DNA of 46,420 nt from JBEEJZ01 sp046046915 (GCA_046046915.1 JBJOIT010000025.1:1-46420); one strand, 5' to 3'. Numbered from the stretch's first letter, positions 22,740-32,300 are shown. Made by a program: numbers and translations. Notes: generated by a model from the letters alone, not told the origin.

Positions 22740-24989
22740 TCATTTCGTTTCAAAGTTGGTGGCTCCGTCCCACGCGGGGTCGAAGGGCAGCAAGCGCATG
22801 GAGGCAAGGCGCTCGGCGTAAAGGTGATACAGGAACTTGTCCGGAGAGGACTTCAGCAACTGATCAAGTTTCGACTGCGCATCATCCCAGTTTTGCTGGC
22901 GATATGCACCTAGAAATGAATGCCAAAGTGCCAATTCTTCTTTCAAAGCGATCGACTGATCCGCTTCGGGGCCCATAGGGTAATAAATGGTGACCGCCTG
23001 CTCTTTGCCTTTGACCCGAACTTTGTCCAACTCTTGCCATGCCTGACCAGCAACCAACTGTTGCGTGGACTCGCTTACCACCATGTCGACACCATACACC
23101 TTGCTGAGCCCCTCCAACCGGGAGCCGAGGTTGACGGCATCACCGATGACGGTGTAGCTACGCCGGATATCCGAGCCCATGTCACCCACGCACATGGTTC
23201 CAGAGTTCAGACCAATGCCCACACCAATTTCTGGCAGGCCCTGGGCCCGATGCTCGTCGTTGATGGTTCGCACAATGTGGGACATATCGATGGCCGCACG
23301 TACCGCCAGCGCAGCGTGATCGGGGGTCTCCACGGGCGCCCCCCAAAATGCCATCACGCAATCGCCCATGTATTTGTCGATGGTGCCGCGCTGGGCGCGG
23401 ATGAGATGGGTCAACCTGCTGAAGACGCCATTGAGCAGCTCCTGCAGGGCCAGCGGCTCCATCTGCTCCGACATTTTGGTAAAGCCGCGCATGTCGCAAA
23501 ACATGACCGTGAGCTCACGGTTGGCGGCTTTCATGCTGTAGCTGTCGGGGTCTTTCACCATCTCGTCCACCAGCTCGGGCGGCACATAGGTGCCAAACAA
23601 GTGGGCGAGCTCGCGCTTGGAACGGCTTTCGACAAAGTAGCCATAGCTCATGTTCAAGGCGAACGAGGCCGTGGTAGTGGCCAAGGCCGAAGCCAAGGGC
23701 AGCACCAGGCTTTGGGTCTGAAAAAGCCAGAAGTTCATGGCAACCGGCAGTGCCACCACAAACACACTCAACATCACCGCGCGCGTTGCCGACAATGTGG
23801 GCAGGGCCAGTGCCAAAACCAGCCCCGCCAGTAGCAGCACCACAAACTCATAGCCCGCGGCGTAGTCAGGCTTGACCGGCAAGCGACCATCCAACAGACC
23901 GGAGATCATGTTGGCATGCGCCTCCACACCGGGATAGGCCTCGCCCACCGGCGTGACACGCAAGTCCTGCAAGCCCGGCGCGGTGGTGCCCAGCAGAACA
24001 ATCTTGTCGCGCAGCGTTTGTGCGGGTATCGCGCCCTTCAGCAAATCCACCGCCGAGATGTACTGAAATGATCCTCCCCGGGGCCCACCGCTGCCGCGGT
24101 AAGGCACCAGGGTGGCGGCTCGTTCATCGACCGGAATCGCAAAACTGCGATCGCCCTGCTGCAAAAGGACGTTTTCCATGATGAGTCTGCCACTGGTGCG
24201 GGTTTGGCCCTTGGATAGGCCCAGCGCCACCTCGGGCCGTCCCGCCAGAGTGCGAAACATGGCCAGCGACAAAGACTCGTAGTACTTGCCCTGGTACTCG
24301 GCAATCATGGGCAGGGACCGCACCACGCCATCGCTGTCAGTCATAGGGTTGAAATACCCGGCCATGGGGGCCGCTGCCGCCAATTGCTCGATGTTGGAGC
24401 CAAAACCGCTCCAGCTGGTGATGCCCACGTTTTGGCCGCCCAGCGCAGCCGTGTCAAACACGGGCTCAGGTAATTGCCCGGAGGTGCGTCCATCGCGGTC
24501 GCTGGTCAGGTAGTAGCCCATGACCACAGGGCGACCCTGGATGGCCCGGGCAAAAGTGGCGTCGTAATCCAGCTGGCTTTGAAGTTGCGGCAGAAGACGC
24601 ACAAACGCCGACTCCGAGCGCAGTTCATTTTGGGCCAGCGCACGAAGATTTTTAAGGCCTGAGCTGTCGTCGGGCTCCGCAAAGACGACGTCAAAGCCCA
24701 GCACGGCCACGTGCTGGCGGTCAAACAGCTCATCCATCATGGACGCGATGTGATGGCGCCCCCAAGGCCAGCGCCCGACTTCTGCCAGACTTTTTTCATC
24801 GATGTCCACGATGACGATGCGCTCATCCATCGATTGCGGCATGGTGGCGCGCAGACGGGTGTCAAAGATGATGTGGTCCAGACGGTCCAGCACATCGATC
24901 CGCGCAAAACCCAAGGCATGCAGCAAAGCGACCACCAACGGTAGCAAGGTGATTGCGATGCGTTGCCAGTGCTTGCCGAGGTACTTCAT
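22740..24989 (-). CDS. CHASE2-domain class III adenylate cyclase
   Basis: A 749-residue membrane protein. One N-terminal membrane segment leads to a periplasmic CHASE2 sensor (about 30-340; ERIVIVDIDEKSLAEVGRWP, then GRHHIASMMD). Three closely spaced membrane segments follow (about 365-440), then a class III cyclase domain (about 485-670). Metal-binding Asp residues are in MFCDMRGFT and YMGDCVMAFW. Lys in TIDKYMGD and Thr in SYTVIGDAVN predict ATP rather than GTP, and NLGSRLE carries the transition-state Asn and Arg. A TPR-like tail (HSFLGAYRQQNWDDAQSKL) ends the protein. It converts an envelope signal into cAMP; the paired phosphodiesterase is 7 nt downstream. Confidence 0.93.
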   Translation of the reverse strand: MKYLGKHWQRIAITLLPLVVALLHALGFARIDVLDRLDHIIFDTRLRATMPQSMDERIVIVDIDEKSLAEVGRWPWGRHHIASMMDELFDRQHVAVLGFDVVFAEPDDSSGLKNLRALAQNELRSESAFVRLLPQLQSQLDYDATFARAIQGRPVVMGYYLTSDRDGRTSGQLPEPVFDTAALGGQNVGITSWSGFGSNIEQLAAAAPMAGYFNPMTDSDGVVRSLPMIAEYQGKYYESLSLAMFRTLAGRPEVALGLSKGQTRTSGRLIMENVLLQQGDRSFAIPVDERAATLVPYRGSGGPRGGSFQYISAVDLLKGAIPAQTLRDKIVLLGTTAPGLQDLRVTPVGEAYPGVEAHANMISGLLDGRLPVKPDYAAGYEFVVLLLAGLVLALALPTLSATRAVMLSVFVVALPVAMNFWLFQTQSLVLPLASALATTTASFALNMSYGYFVESRSKRELAHLFGTYVPPELVDEMVKDPDSYSMKAANRELTVMFCDMRGFTKMSEQMEPLALQELLNGVFSRLTHLIRAQRGTIDKYMGDCVMAFWGAPVETPDHAALAVRAAIDMSHIVRTINDEHRAQGLPEIGVGIGLNSGTMCVGDMGSDIRRSYTVIGDAVNLGSRLEGLSKVYGVDMVVSESTQQLVAGQAWQELDKVRVKGKEQAVTIYYPMGPEADQSIALKEELALWHSFLGAYRQQNWDDAQSKLDQLLKSSPDKFLYHLYAERLASMRLLPFDPAWDGATNFETK

Positions 24990-25036
24990 GGACTCAAGGT
25001 ATGAGGCGTGGCATCGCGTTGGTAGTTCAACCCGGG

Positions 25037-25639
25037 TTAGCGCTGTATGAACTGCATCTGGGTACCGGCCAGTTGAATCAGATCACCGCTCTTGAGCGCC
25101 GTGGGTTCAGAACTCATGACAGCGCCATTGACCGTGGGATCACCCCCGCCCTCGACGTGGTGAACCGCAAACCCCGCCGGGCCGCGCGTGATGGCTGCGA
25201 CAGCCAGGCCAGGCTTGCCGATGGTCGTCACCGCCTTGGTCAAGGGCACCTCGCGACCCATGGCCGCGCCGGACATGACCTTGATCATCGCAGTGCCGTC
25301 GGCGTATGAAGTGGCCGCGGATGGCGCAGAAGGCGCATGCTGTGCAGCCACAGGTGCCTGCTCAAAACGGACTTTGTGTTTGCCAATATCGATGCTGTCA
25401 CCATCTCGAAGCAGTTGCTTCTTGATGGGCATGCCGTTCACAAACGTCCCGTTGGTGCTGTTGAGGTCTTCGATGTAAACATCCTCGCCAACCTTGAGCA
25501 TCACAGCATGCTCGCCACTGACCGCCAGGTTCTCAATCACCAGGTCGTTGTAAGGACGACGTCCCAGCGTCGTGCGGTCCTGCGTCAACACCAGCTCACG
25601 CAGCAACTCTCCGTCTATAGACACGATCACTTTTGGCAT
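25037..25639 (-). CDS. Double-FHA-domain protein
   Basis: A 200-residue cytoplasmic protein. The first FHA domain (about 1-95) has the phosphothreonine-binding signature: TLGRRPYNDLVIENLAVSGE with Gly-Arg, Ser and His, and DLNSTNGTFVNGMPI. After a flexible Ala/Pro linker a second FHA-like domain (about 115-200) keeps the fold pattern (VPLTKAVTTIGKPGLAVAAI, then VNGAVM) but lacks the canonical Arg-Ser-His set, so its phosphopeptide binding is doubtful. FHA proteins read Thr phosphorylation; a PP2C phosphatase gene lies just upstream but no Ser/Thr kinase is present in the window. It starts 46 nt after the phosphatase gene. Confidence 0.9.
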   Translation of the reverse strand: MPKVIVSIDGELLRELVLTQDRTTLGRRPYNDLVIENLAVSGEHAVMLKVGEDVYIEDLNSTNGTFVNGMPIKKQLLRDGDSIDIGKHKVRFEQAPVAAQHAPSAPSAATSYADGTAMIKVMSGAAMGREVPLTKAVTTIGKPGLAVAAITRGPAGFAVHHVEGGGDPTVNGAVMSSEPTALKSGDLIQLAGTQMQFIQR

Positions 25640-25685
25640 GACCGACTCCTGTTATTACATCTCATTGGGATAGCCCCAAGTTTTC

Positions 25686-26468
25686 TCATTTTCCCAGCAG
25701 CCTGCTGAGCAGGCCGTGCGGTTGCGACTCTTGCGCAGCTTGTATGAGCACAACGGAGATGTTATCGCGACCGCCCTGCTCGTTGGCCGCATCAACCAGC
25801 TGATCTGCCTTGTTTTGCAAGGTCTGTGGCGTCTGCAGGATCTGGGCAATTTGCGGGTCATGCACCAGGTCGGTTAGCCCATCACTACAAAGCAGGTAAA
25901 GGTCGTCGGGCTGTACCGCTACTTCGATCAGATCCAGGACCACACCGGGATCGACCCCCAGCGCCCGCGTCACCAGGTTTTTGTGCGTCGCGACCAAGGC
26001 CTGCTCTGGCGTCACCAGGCCCGCATCGATCTCTTCCTGCAACACCGAGTGATCTTTGGTCAGTTGTGTCAGCTGCCCCCCGCGCAAGCGGTAGGCGCGG
26101 GAGTCGCCGACATGCCCCAGCACCAGCACGTCCCGGCCAAAAATTGCCGCGACCACGGTGGTCCCCATGCCCCTGCACTCGGGCCGGGTCAGCCCTCTTG
26201 TGAAGATGGCAAGGTTGGCCTCGGACACGCTTCGCCCTAATGCTTGGCGCACATCTGCCGTGCGGGGTGGCGTCACCGTCTGTTTTAGCCACGAGACCAT
26301 GTCATCCTTAATCAGGACGCTGGCCATGCCACTGGCCACTTCACCCGCTTGGTAGCCACCCATGCCGTCCGCCAGCACAACCACCCCCAGGCGGCTGTCT
26401 ATGGCAATGGCATCTTCGTTGTTGGTTCGTACGCGGCCTGCACTTGTTTGTGCGCTGTAGGTGTACAT
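25686..26468 (-). CDS. PP2C-family serine/threonine protein phosphatase
   Basis: A 260-residue phosphatase from the ATG at 26468 (MYTYSAQTSAGRVRTNNEDA); an upstream TTG at 26498 would add 10 unrelated residues. Metal-binding motifs are present in order: RTNNEDA, VVLADGMGG, VLGHVGDSRAYRL, LLCSDGLTDLV and GGRDNISVVLI. These are the eleven-motif core of PP2C/Stp enzymes. It dephosphorylates Ser/Thr, probably on the FHA protein's partners or on an unlinked kinase. It starts 39 nt after the TerC gene. The last residues (QPHGLLSRLLGK) are a short tail without a membrane anchor. Confidence 0.94.
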   Translation of the reverse strand: MYTYSAQTSAGRVRTNNEDAIAIDSRLGVVVLADGMGGYQAGEVASGMASVLIKDDMVSWLKQTVTPPRTADVRQALGRSVSEANLAIFTRGLTRPECRGMGTTVVAAIFGRDVLVLGHVGDSRAYRLRGGQLTQLTKDHSVLQEEIDAGLVTPEQALVATHKNLVTRALGVDPGVVLDLIEVAVQPDDLYLLCSDGLTDLVHDPQIAQILQTPQTLQNKADQLVDAANEQGGRDNISVVLIQAAQESQPHGLLSRLLGK

Positions 26469-26507
26469 CGATGGGGTGTGCGCAGCTTGCAATCGCAAAG
26501 TACAGCT

Positions 26508-27209
26508 TCAGGCCGTAGCCTCGTGCTTGCTTCGCTGGAGTAACTTGCCCACGGCCAGGACCGTCAGTGCGCCGGCAGCCCCCAACACATAGTTCCAGGT
26601 TTTGTCTTGCGGCAAGATGTCGACCACCGCAGGATCGGTGTGGGCCATGGTGCCGGCAATCCAACCCAGCAACATGCCACCCATAGTGATGATCATCGGG
26701 AAGCGATCCATCAGTTTGAGCACGAGCTGACTGCCGCCAACAATGATGGGAATGCTTACCAGCAGACCAAAGATGACCAGCGGCAACTGATGCTGCTCGC
26801 CAGCACCTTGTGCGGCACCCGCAATGGCAATCACGTTGTCGATACTCATCACCAGGTCGGCAATGATGACGGTCTTGACCGCGCCCCAGAGCTTGTCGCT
26901 GGCCTGGATGTTGCCGTGCTCATCGTCATCCTGGGGCATGAGCAACTTGATGCCGATCCAGAGCAGCAAAATGGCACCCACCAATTTAAGGAAAGGCACT
27001 TTGAGCAAGGAAAGCGCAAACGCAATCAGGATCACGCGCAACACAATCGCGCCAGCCGTGCCCCAGACGATGCCCTTGGTTCGCTGGGCCGCAGGAAGCT
27101 GACGGCAGGCTAGCGCAATCACCACTGCGTTGTCGCCGCCCAGCAGGATGTCGATCATGATGATCTGGCCGACAGCGAGCCAGAAATGCGCGGTGAGGAA
27201 TTCTTCCAT
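26508..27209 (-). CDS. TerC/YjbE family integral membrane protein
   Basis: A 233-residue protein with about seven membrane segments. DILLGGDNAVVIALACRQLP and DLVMSIDNVIAIAGAAQGAG contain the paired intramembrane Asp-Asn motifs that mark TerC proteins. Family members export Mn2+ or other metals, or support secretory protein metallation; the exact metal here is unknown. It heads the signalling block and follows sucD on the same strand after a 191-nt leader with several hairpins. I looked for a yybP-ykoY Mn riboswitch and did not find its GGGGAGTA core. SD AAGGA precedes the ATG. Confidence 0.9.
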   Translation of the reverse strand: MEEFLTAHFWLAVGQIIMIDILLGGDNAVVIALACRQLPAAQRTKGIVWGTAGAIVLRVILIAFALSLLKVPFLKLVGAILLLWIGIKLLMPQDDDEHGNIQASDKLWGAVKTVIIADLVMSIDNVIAIAGAAQGAGEQHQLPLVIFGLLVSIPIIVGGSQLVLKLMDRFPMIITMGGMLLGWIAGTMAHTDPAVVDILPQDKTWNYVLGAAGALTVLAVGKLLQRSKHEATA

Positions 27210-27221
27210 GGTGATCCTTTG

Positions 27222-27241
27222 TCACCCTCTTGGAAGGGTGA
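27222..27241 (-). other. Leader hairpin next to terC ribosome-binding site
   Basis: TCACCCT (27222-27228) and AGGGTGA (27235-27241) are exact 7-bp arms with a 6-nt loop, ending 2 nt before the SD AAGGA (27215-27219). It may modulate translation of the TerC gene. Function is inferred from position only. Confidence 0.45.
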
Positions 27242-27262
27242 ATGCAGTTGACTGAAACGGGA

Positions 27263-27293
27263 AAGCCGGATTGTCCCGCAGGACATCCGGCTT
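27263..27293 (-). terminator. Strong hairpin in terC leader (terminator or attenuator)
   Basis: Arms AAGCCGGA plus TGTCC (27263-27276, one bulged T) and GGACA plus TCCGGCTT (27281-27293) make a 13-bp stem with loop CGCA. On the minus strand it is followed by TTCCCGTTT, a poor T-run. It lies 54 nt before the TerC start and may separate sucCD transcription from the signalling block. Confidence 0.5.
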
Positions 27294-27342
27294 CGGTATT
27301 GTGGCAAACCACAGGATCACCGCCTTAAGAGCAGCGCTCATG

Positions 27343-27392
27343 GCAAGCCACTAAGGCTTGCTCTGTGGGGGACAGTGTTCAGAGACTGTCCC
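27343..27392 (-). terminator. Two tandem hairpins after sucD
   Basis: GGGACAGT (27369-27376) pairs with ACTGTCCC (27385-27392), and GCAAGCC (27343-27349) with GGCTTGC (27355-27361). The first begins 8 nt after the sucD stop. Neither has a clear T-run. The GGGACAG stem also occurs between sucC and sucD, so it may be a small repeated mRNA-stabilising element rather than a terminator. Confidence 0.55.
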
Positions 27393-27400
27393 TCAGGCCA

Positions 27401-28297
27401 TTATTTCAGCTGCGCCTTGAGCAATTTGCCCAGTTCAGACGGGTTACGTGTGACGATAAAGCCGCACTCTTCCATGATGGCCAGCTTGGCATCGGCCGTG
27501 TCGGCACCGCCAGAAATCAGAGCACCAGCGTGGCCCATGCGCTTGCCGGGAGGGGCCGTCACACCAGCGATGAAGCCCACCACAGGCTTCTTCATGTTGG
27601 CCTTGCACCACATGGCAGCTTCGGCTTCGTCCGGACCGCCGATTTCGCCAATCATGATGACAGCATCGGTATCAGGATCGTCGTTAAAGGCGCGCATCAC
27701 GTCGATGTGCTTCAAACCGTTGATGGGGTCGCCGCCAATACCGACGGCGCTAGATTGGCCCAGGCCCACTTCGGTCAACATCGCCACAGCTTCATAGGTC
27801 AGCGTACCCGAGCGGGACACCACGCCAATGCGGCCCTTGCGGTGAATGTGGCCGGGCATGATGCCGATCTTGATTTCGTCAGGGGTGATGAGGCCAGGGC
27901 AGTTGGGGCCCAGCAGCAAAGTCTTCTTGCCACCAGCGGCTTCCTTAGCCTTCATCTTGTTGCGCACTTCGAGCATGTCACGAACAGGGATGCCTTCGGT
28001 GATACAGATCGCCAGGTCCAGGTCGGCCTCAACGGCTTCCCAGATCGCAGCAGCAGCGCCTGCTGGTGGCACGTAGATCACGGACACGGTCGCGCCGGTT
28101 TGCGTGGCGGCTTCCTTGACGGTGGAATAAATTGGGATGTTGAAGATGGACTCGCCAGCCTTCTTGGGGTTCACACCCGCGACAAAGCAGTTCTTGCCGT
28201 TCGCATACTCCTGGCACTTTTCAGTGTGGAACTGGCCGGTTTTGCCGGTGATGCCCTGGGTGATGACTTTGGTGTCTTTATTGATGTAGATCGACAT
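27401..28297 (-). CDS. sucD: Succinyl-CoA synthetase (ADP-forming) subunit alpha
   Basis: A 298-residue TCA-cycle enzyme subunit. TKVITQGITGKTGQFHTEKC holds the CoA-binding Rossmann glycine-rich loop, LLGPNCPGLITPDEIKIGIM and GVVSRSGTLTYEA are conserved, and GHAGALISGG contains the active-site His that is phosphorylated. It combines with SucC to convert succinyl-CoA, ADP and phosphate to succinate, CoA and ATP. It lies downstream of sucC with a 53-nt spacer containing a hairpin. The length is typical. Confidence 0.98.
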   Translation of the reverse strand: MSIYINKDTKVITQGITGKTGQFHTEKCQEYANGKNCFVAGVNPKKAGESIFNIPIYSTVKEAATQTGATVSVIYVPPAGAAAAIWEAVEADLDLAICITEGIPVRDMLEVRNKMKAKEAAGGKKTLLLGPNCPGLITPDEIKIGIMPGHIHRKGRIGVVSRSGTLTYEAVAMLTEVGLGQSSAVGIGGDPINGLKHIDVMRAFNDDPDTDAVIMIGEIGGPDEAEAAMWCKANMKKPVVGFIAGVTAPPGKRMGHAGALISGGADTADAKLAIMEECGFIVTRNPSELGKLLKAQLK

Positions 28298-28316
28298 GTG
28301 TTTTCCTAATCAGTTG

Positions 28317-28340
28317 GGGACAGAGCTAAAGATCTGTCCC
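28317..28340 (-). repeat. sucC-sucD intercistronic hairpin
   Basis: GGGACAGA (28317-28324) and TCTGTCCC (28333-28340) form an 8-bp perfect stem with an 8-nt loop in the spacer between sucC and sucD. It shares its GGGACAG/CTGTCCC core with the hairpin after sucD at 27369-27392. It may protect the upstream message or adjust subunit stoichiometry. Confidence 0.6.
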
Positions 28341-28350
28341 GCAAAGTCAT

Positions 28351-29511
<1,161 letters not shown>

Positions 29512-29705
29512 GAGGTCTTTCTCAGGAATGGGTAAATTCAACCCCACGCCCTCCGGTTACCACCGGATTACAGGCACTGGGAACATGGTTTCGGAATGTA
29601 TCATGCTGCACTGCGCCAAACTTGAATGAAGCTTACAGGGCACGGCACACATCAACTGCCCAGGCGCGATCTACAACGTCATCCAACGCCAGACAGGAAC
29701 GCCCC

Positions 29706-30641
29706 ATGTTCAAGATATTCATAGACGGCGAGGCCGGCACAACGGGCTTGCAAATTCGCGAACGCTTGCAGACCATGCCGGACATTGAGCTGGTCAGCAT
29801 TGCCCCCGAGCTGCGCAAAGACCCACAGGCCAAGCGCGAATTGATGGCCGGTGTCGATCTGGTCGTCCTGTGTCTGCACGACGACGCAGCCCTTGAGTCG
29901 GTGGTCATGGTCGATGCCATTGCAGCCCAGTCCGGCAAGCCCGGTCCCAAAATCATCGACGCGTCTACAGCGCATCGCACCTCGCCCGATTGGGTGTATG
30001 GATTTCCCGAATTGGCTGCGGGGCAAAAAGATGCCGTGATCAAGGCACGCAGGGTGTCCAACCCCGGCTGCTACGCCACCGGCGCCATCGCACTGCTGCG
30101 CCCCCTGATCGATGCTGGCCTGTTACCAGCCGATCACCCAGTGTGCTTGCCTTCCGTCAGTGGATATTCCGGCGGTGGCCGCCCCATGATCGAGGCTTAC
30201 GAACAAGGCACGGCACCGGCTTACGAGCTGTATGCGTTGGGGCTCAAGCACAAGCACATCCCCGAAATCATGAAGTACACCGGCCTGACGCGCAGGCCCT
30301 TGTTTACCCCAGCTGTGGGCAACTTCCGCCAGGGCATGCTGGTGCAACTGCCCTTGCACCTGGACCTGCTGCCAGGCCAACCCAGCGCGCAAGATTTACA
30401 TGAGGCGCTTGCTCGCCACTACGCAGGCAGTGATTGGGTCTCGGTTGAACCCGCCACCGACAGCGGCAAGCTCGATGCCATTGCCCTGGCTGACACCAAC
30501 AAGTTGGAACTTCGGGTTTTCTCCAACAACGCCAGCGCAGACGGTTTTGCCCATGCGGTGCTGGTGGCTCGGTTGGACAACCTGGGCAAAGGCGCCAGCG
30601 GTGCAGCGGTGCAGAACCTGAAACTGATGCTGGGCTTGTAA
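29706..30641 (+). CDS. argC: N-acetyl-gamma-glutamyl-phosphate reductase, type 2
   Basis: A 311-residue enzyme from the ATG at 29706 (MFKIFIDGEAGTTGLQIRER); the longer upstream frame lacks domain content. It reduces N-acetylglutamyl phosphate with NADPH in arginine synthesis. The catalytic Cys is in VSNPGCYATGAIALL; FIDGEAGTTGLQI is the NADP-binding loop. The length and N-terminus define the short type-2 (AGPR) class rather than the ~340-residue type 1. It is monocistronic: divergent from sucC and convergent with recX, whose stop is 6 nt away. Confidence 0.95.
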   Translation: MFKIFIDGEAGTTGLQIRERLQTMPDIELVSIAPELRKDPQAKRELMAGVDLVVLCLHDDAALESVVMVDAIAAQSGKPGPKIIDASTAHRTSPDWVYGFPELAAGQKDAVIKARRVSNPGCYATGAIALLRPLIDAGLLPADHPVCLPSVSGYSGGGRPMIEAYEQGTAPAYELYALGLKHKHIPEIMKYTGLTRRPLFTPAVGNFRQGMLVQLPLHLDLLPGQPSAQDLHEALARHYAGSDWVSVEPATDSGKLDAIALADTNKLELRVFSNNASADGFAHAVLVARLDNLGKGASGAAVQNLKLMLGL

Positions 30642-30647
30642 GAGTCT

Positions 30648-31097
30648 TCAGTCGTCAAACGCACCGCCGACCACACGCCGGATGGTGTCGGCACCAAAGC
30701 CCCGCGCGGCCAGAAAGCGCATTTGCTTGGCACGCGCGGCAGCGTCTGCTGGGGGGGCGTCAAACTTCTTCTGCCACACCCCACGGGCTCGTTCCAACTC
30801 TGTGGCTTGCAAGTCGGCGACCGCCTGGCTGACCGCTTCTTTGTCGAGGCCCTTGGCCTGTAGTTCCTGTCGCACGCGCAGGGCGCCCAGATTGCCTGCC
30901 CGTCGGTGCACCACAGACTCGATCACCCGCTGATCGCTGATGAAGCCTTTGGCCTGGAGTTCGTCCAGTGCCTGGGCCAAGCTACCCGGCACCTCCTCAT
31001 GGTTAGCCAGCTTGCGCTCTAGTTCTGCGCGCGAATGTTCGCGGGTGCTGAGTAGGCGCAGAGCGCGGCCTTTGAGCGAAGGGGCAGGCGTGTTCAC
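30648..31097 (-). CDS. recX: Recombination regulatory protein RecX
   Basis: A 149-residue helical protein. RALRLLSTREHSRAELERKL and LDELQAKGFISDQRVIESVV are typical RecX repeats, followed by VRQELQAKGLDKEAVSQAVA. RecX binds RecA filaments and limits their extension and activity in the cytoplasm. It starts 20 nt after the recA stop on the same strand, so it should be co-transcribed with recA and SOS-induced. It is convergent with argC. Confidence 0.95.
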   Translation of the reverse strand: MNTPAPSLKGRALRLLSTREHSRAELERKLANHEEVPGSLAQALDELQAKGFISDQRVIESVVHRRAGNLGALRVRQELQAKGLDKEAVSQAVADLQATELERARGVWQKKFDAPPADAAARAKQMRFLAARGFGADTIRRVVGGAFDD

Positions 31098-31117
31098 GAC
31101 CGCTTGCTCCGCCAGAC

Positions 31118-32209
31118 TCAGGCTGCGCCTGCGTCAGACTTTTTGGAACCACCCTTGGTTTTGACTTCTGCAGGCTCAGACACCGCCAGCAAGGGAATGC
31201 CTAAAGAGGCGCGCACCTTGTTCTCAATCTCGACCGCAAGCGCCGTGTTTTCGCGCAAAAACTCGCGGGCATTGTCACGCCCCTGGCCAATTTTTTCGCC
31301 GTTGTAGGCATACCAGGCACCTGACTTGTCCAGGATGCCCGCGTTCACGCCCATGTCGATGATTTCGCCCTGACGGCTGATGCCTTCGCCAAACAGGATG
31401 TCGAACTCGGCTGTCTTGAAGGGGGGTGACACCTTGTTCTTGACCACCTTGACCTTGGTTTCATTGCCAATGGCGTCATCACCCTTCTTGATGGTGCCCG
31501 TGCGGCGGATGTCCAGACGCACAGAAGCATAGAACTTGAGCGCATTGCCGCCGGTGGTGGTTTCGGGGCTGCCAAACATCACACCAATCTTCATGCGAAT
31601 CTGGTTGATGAAGATGACCATGCAATTGGTCTTTTTGATATGTGCCGTGAGCTTGCGCAGGGCCTGGCTCATCAGACGGGCCTGCAGGCCAGGCAGACTG
31701 TCGCCCATCTCACCTTCCAGCTCGGCCTTGGGCGTGAGCGCCGCCACCGAGTCCACAATGATCAAATCAACTGCGCCCGAGCGCACCAGACTGTCCACGA
31801 TTTCAAGCGCCTGCTCGCCAGTGTCGGGCTGGCTGATCAACAAGTCTTGCAGATTGACGCCCAGCTTTTGGGCGTATTGCACGTCCAATGCGTGCTCGGC
31901 ATCGACAAACGCACACTGCCCGCCCTGCTTTTGCATTTCGGCAATGACTTGCAAGGTCAGCGTTGTTTTGCCAGAAGACTCTGGGCCGTAAATTTCGACC
32001 ACGCGGCCACGCGGCAGGCCACCCACGCCCAGCGCAATGTCCAGGCCCAGGGAGCCGGTGGACACCACCTGTATGTCTTCAATGACCTCACCCTCGCCCA
32101 GGCGCATGATGGTGCCCTTGCCGAATTGCTTCTCGATCTGGGCCAGTGCGGCTTGCAGCGCTTTGGCTTTTTCTGGGCTGGCGACGGGGCTCTTGACGTT
32201 TGCATCCAT
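31118..32209 (-). CDS. recA: Recombinase RecA
   Basis: A 363-residue RecA with Walker A GPESSGKTTLTL and Walker B LIIVDSVAAL; loop L2 follows the conserved NQIRMKIGVMFGSPETTTGG. It forms ATP-dependent filaments on single-stranded DNA, promotes strand exchange and stimulates LexA cleavage. A strong SD (AAGGAG) lies 7 nt before the ATG. A near-consensus SOS box is about 76-91 bp upstream of the start. The acidic, Lys-rich C-terminus is normal. recX follows on the same strand. Confidence 0.99.
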   Translation of the reverse strand: MDANVKSPVASPEKAKALQAALAQIEKQFGKGTIMRLGEGEVIEDIQVVSTGSLGLDIALGVGGLPRGRVVEIYGPESSGKTTLTLQVIAEMQKQGGQCAFVDAEHALDVQYAQKLGVNLQDLLISQPDTGEQALEIVDSLVRSGAVDLIIVDSVAALTPKAELEGEMGDSLPGLQARLMSQALRKLTAHIKKTNCMVIFINQIRMKIGVMFGSPETTTGGNALKFYASVRLDIRRTGTIKKGDDAIGNETKVKVVKNKVSPPFKTAEFDILFGEGISRQGEIIDMGVNAGILDKSGAWYAYNGEKIGQGRDNAREFLRENTALAVEIENKVRASLGIPLLAVSEPAEVKTKGGSKKSDAGAA

Positions 32210-32284
32210 GATGTATCTCCTTGAGAAAACGAAATGCTGACATTGAAAACTAGGCTCGATGTACCGGCTTCTGACATCTCAGAA

Positions 32285-32300
32285 CTGGATACTTGAACAG
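32285..32300 (-). promoter_or_regulatory. LexA-binding SOS box of recA
   Basis: Minus-strand sequence CTGTTCAAGTATCCAG matches the CTGT-N8-ACAG consensus at 7 of 8 fixed positions (CCAG for ACAG). It lies in the 156-bp spacer shared with the divergent MarR gene, upstream of recA, where LexA repression is expected. Confidence 0.75.

Noticed and set aside
27210..27400. yybP-ykoY manganese riboswitch before the TerC gene
   Set aside because: The expected GGGGAGTA-type loop and its partner loop are not present on the minus strand.
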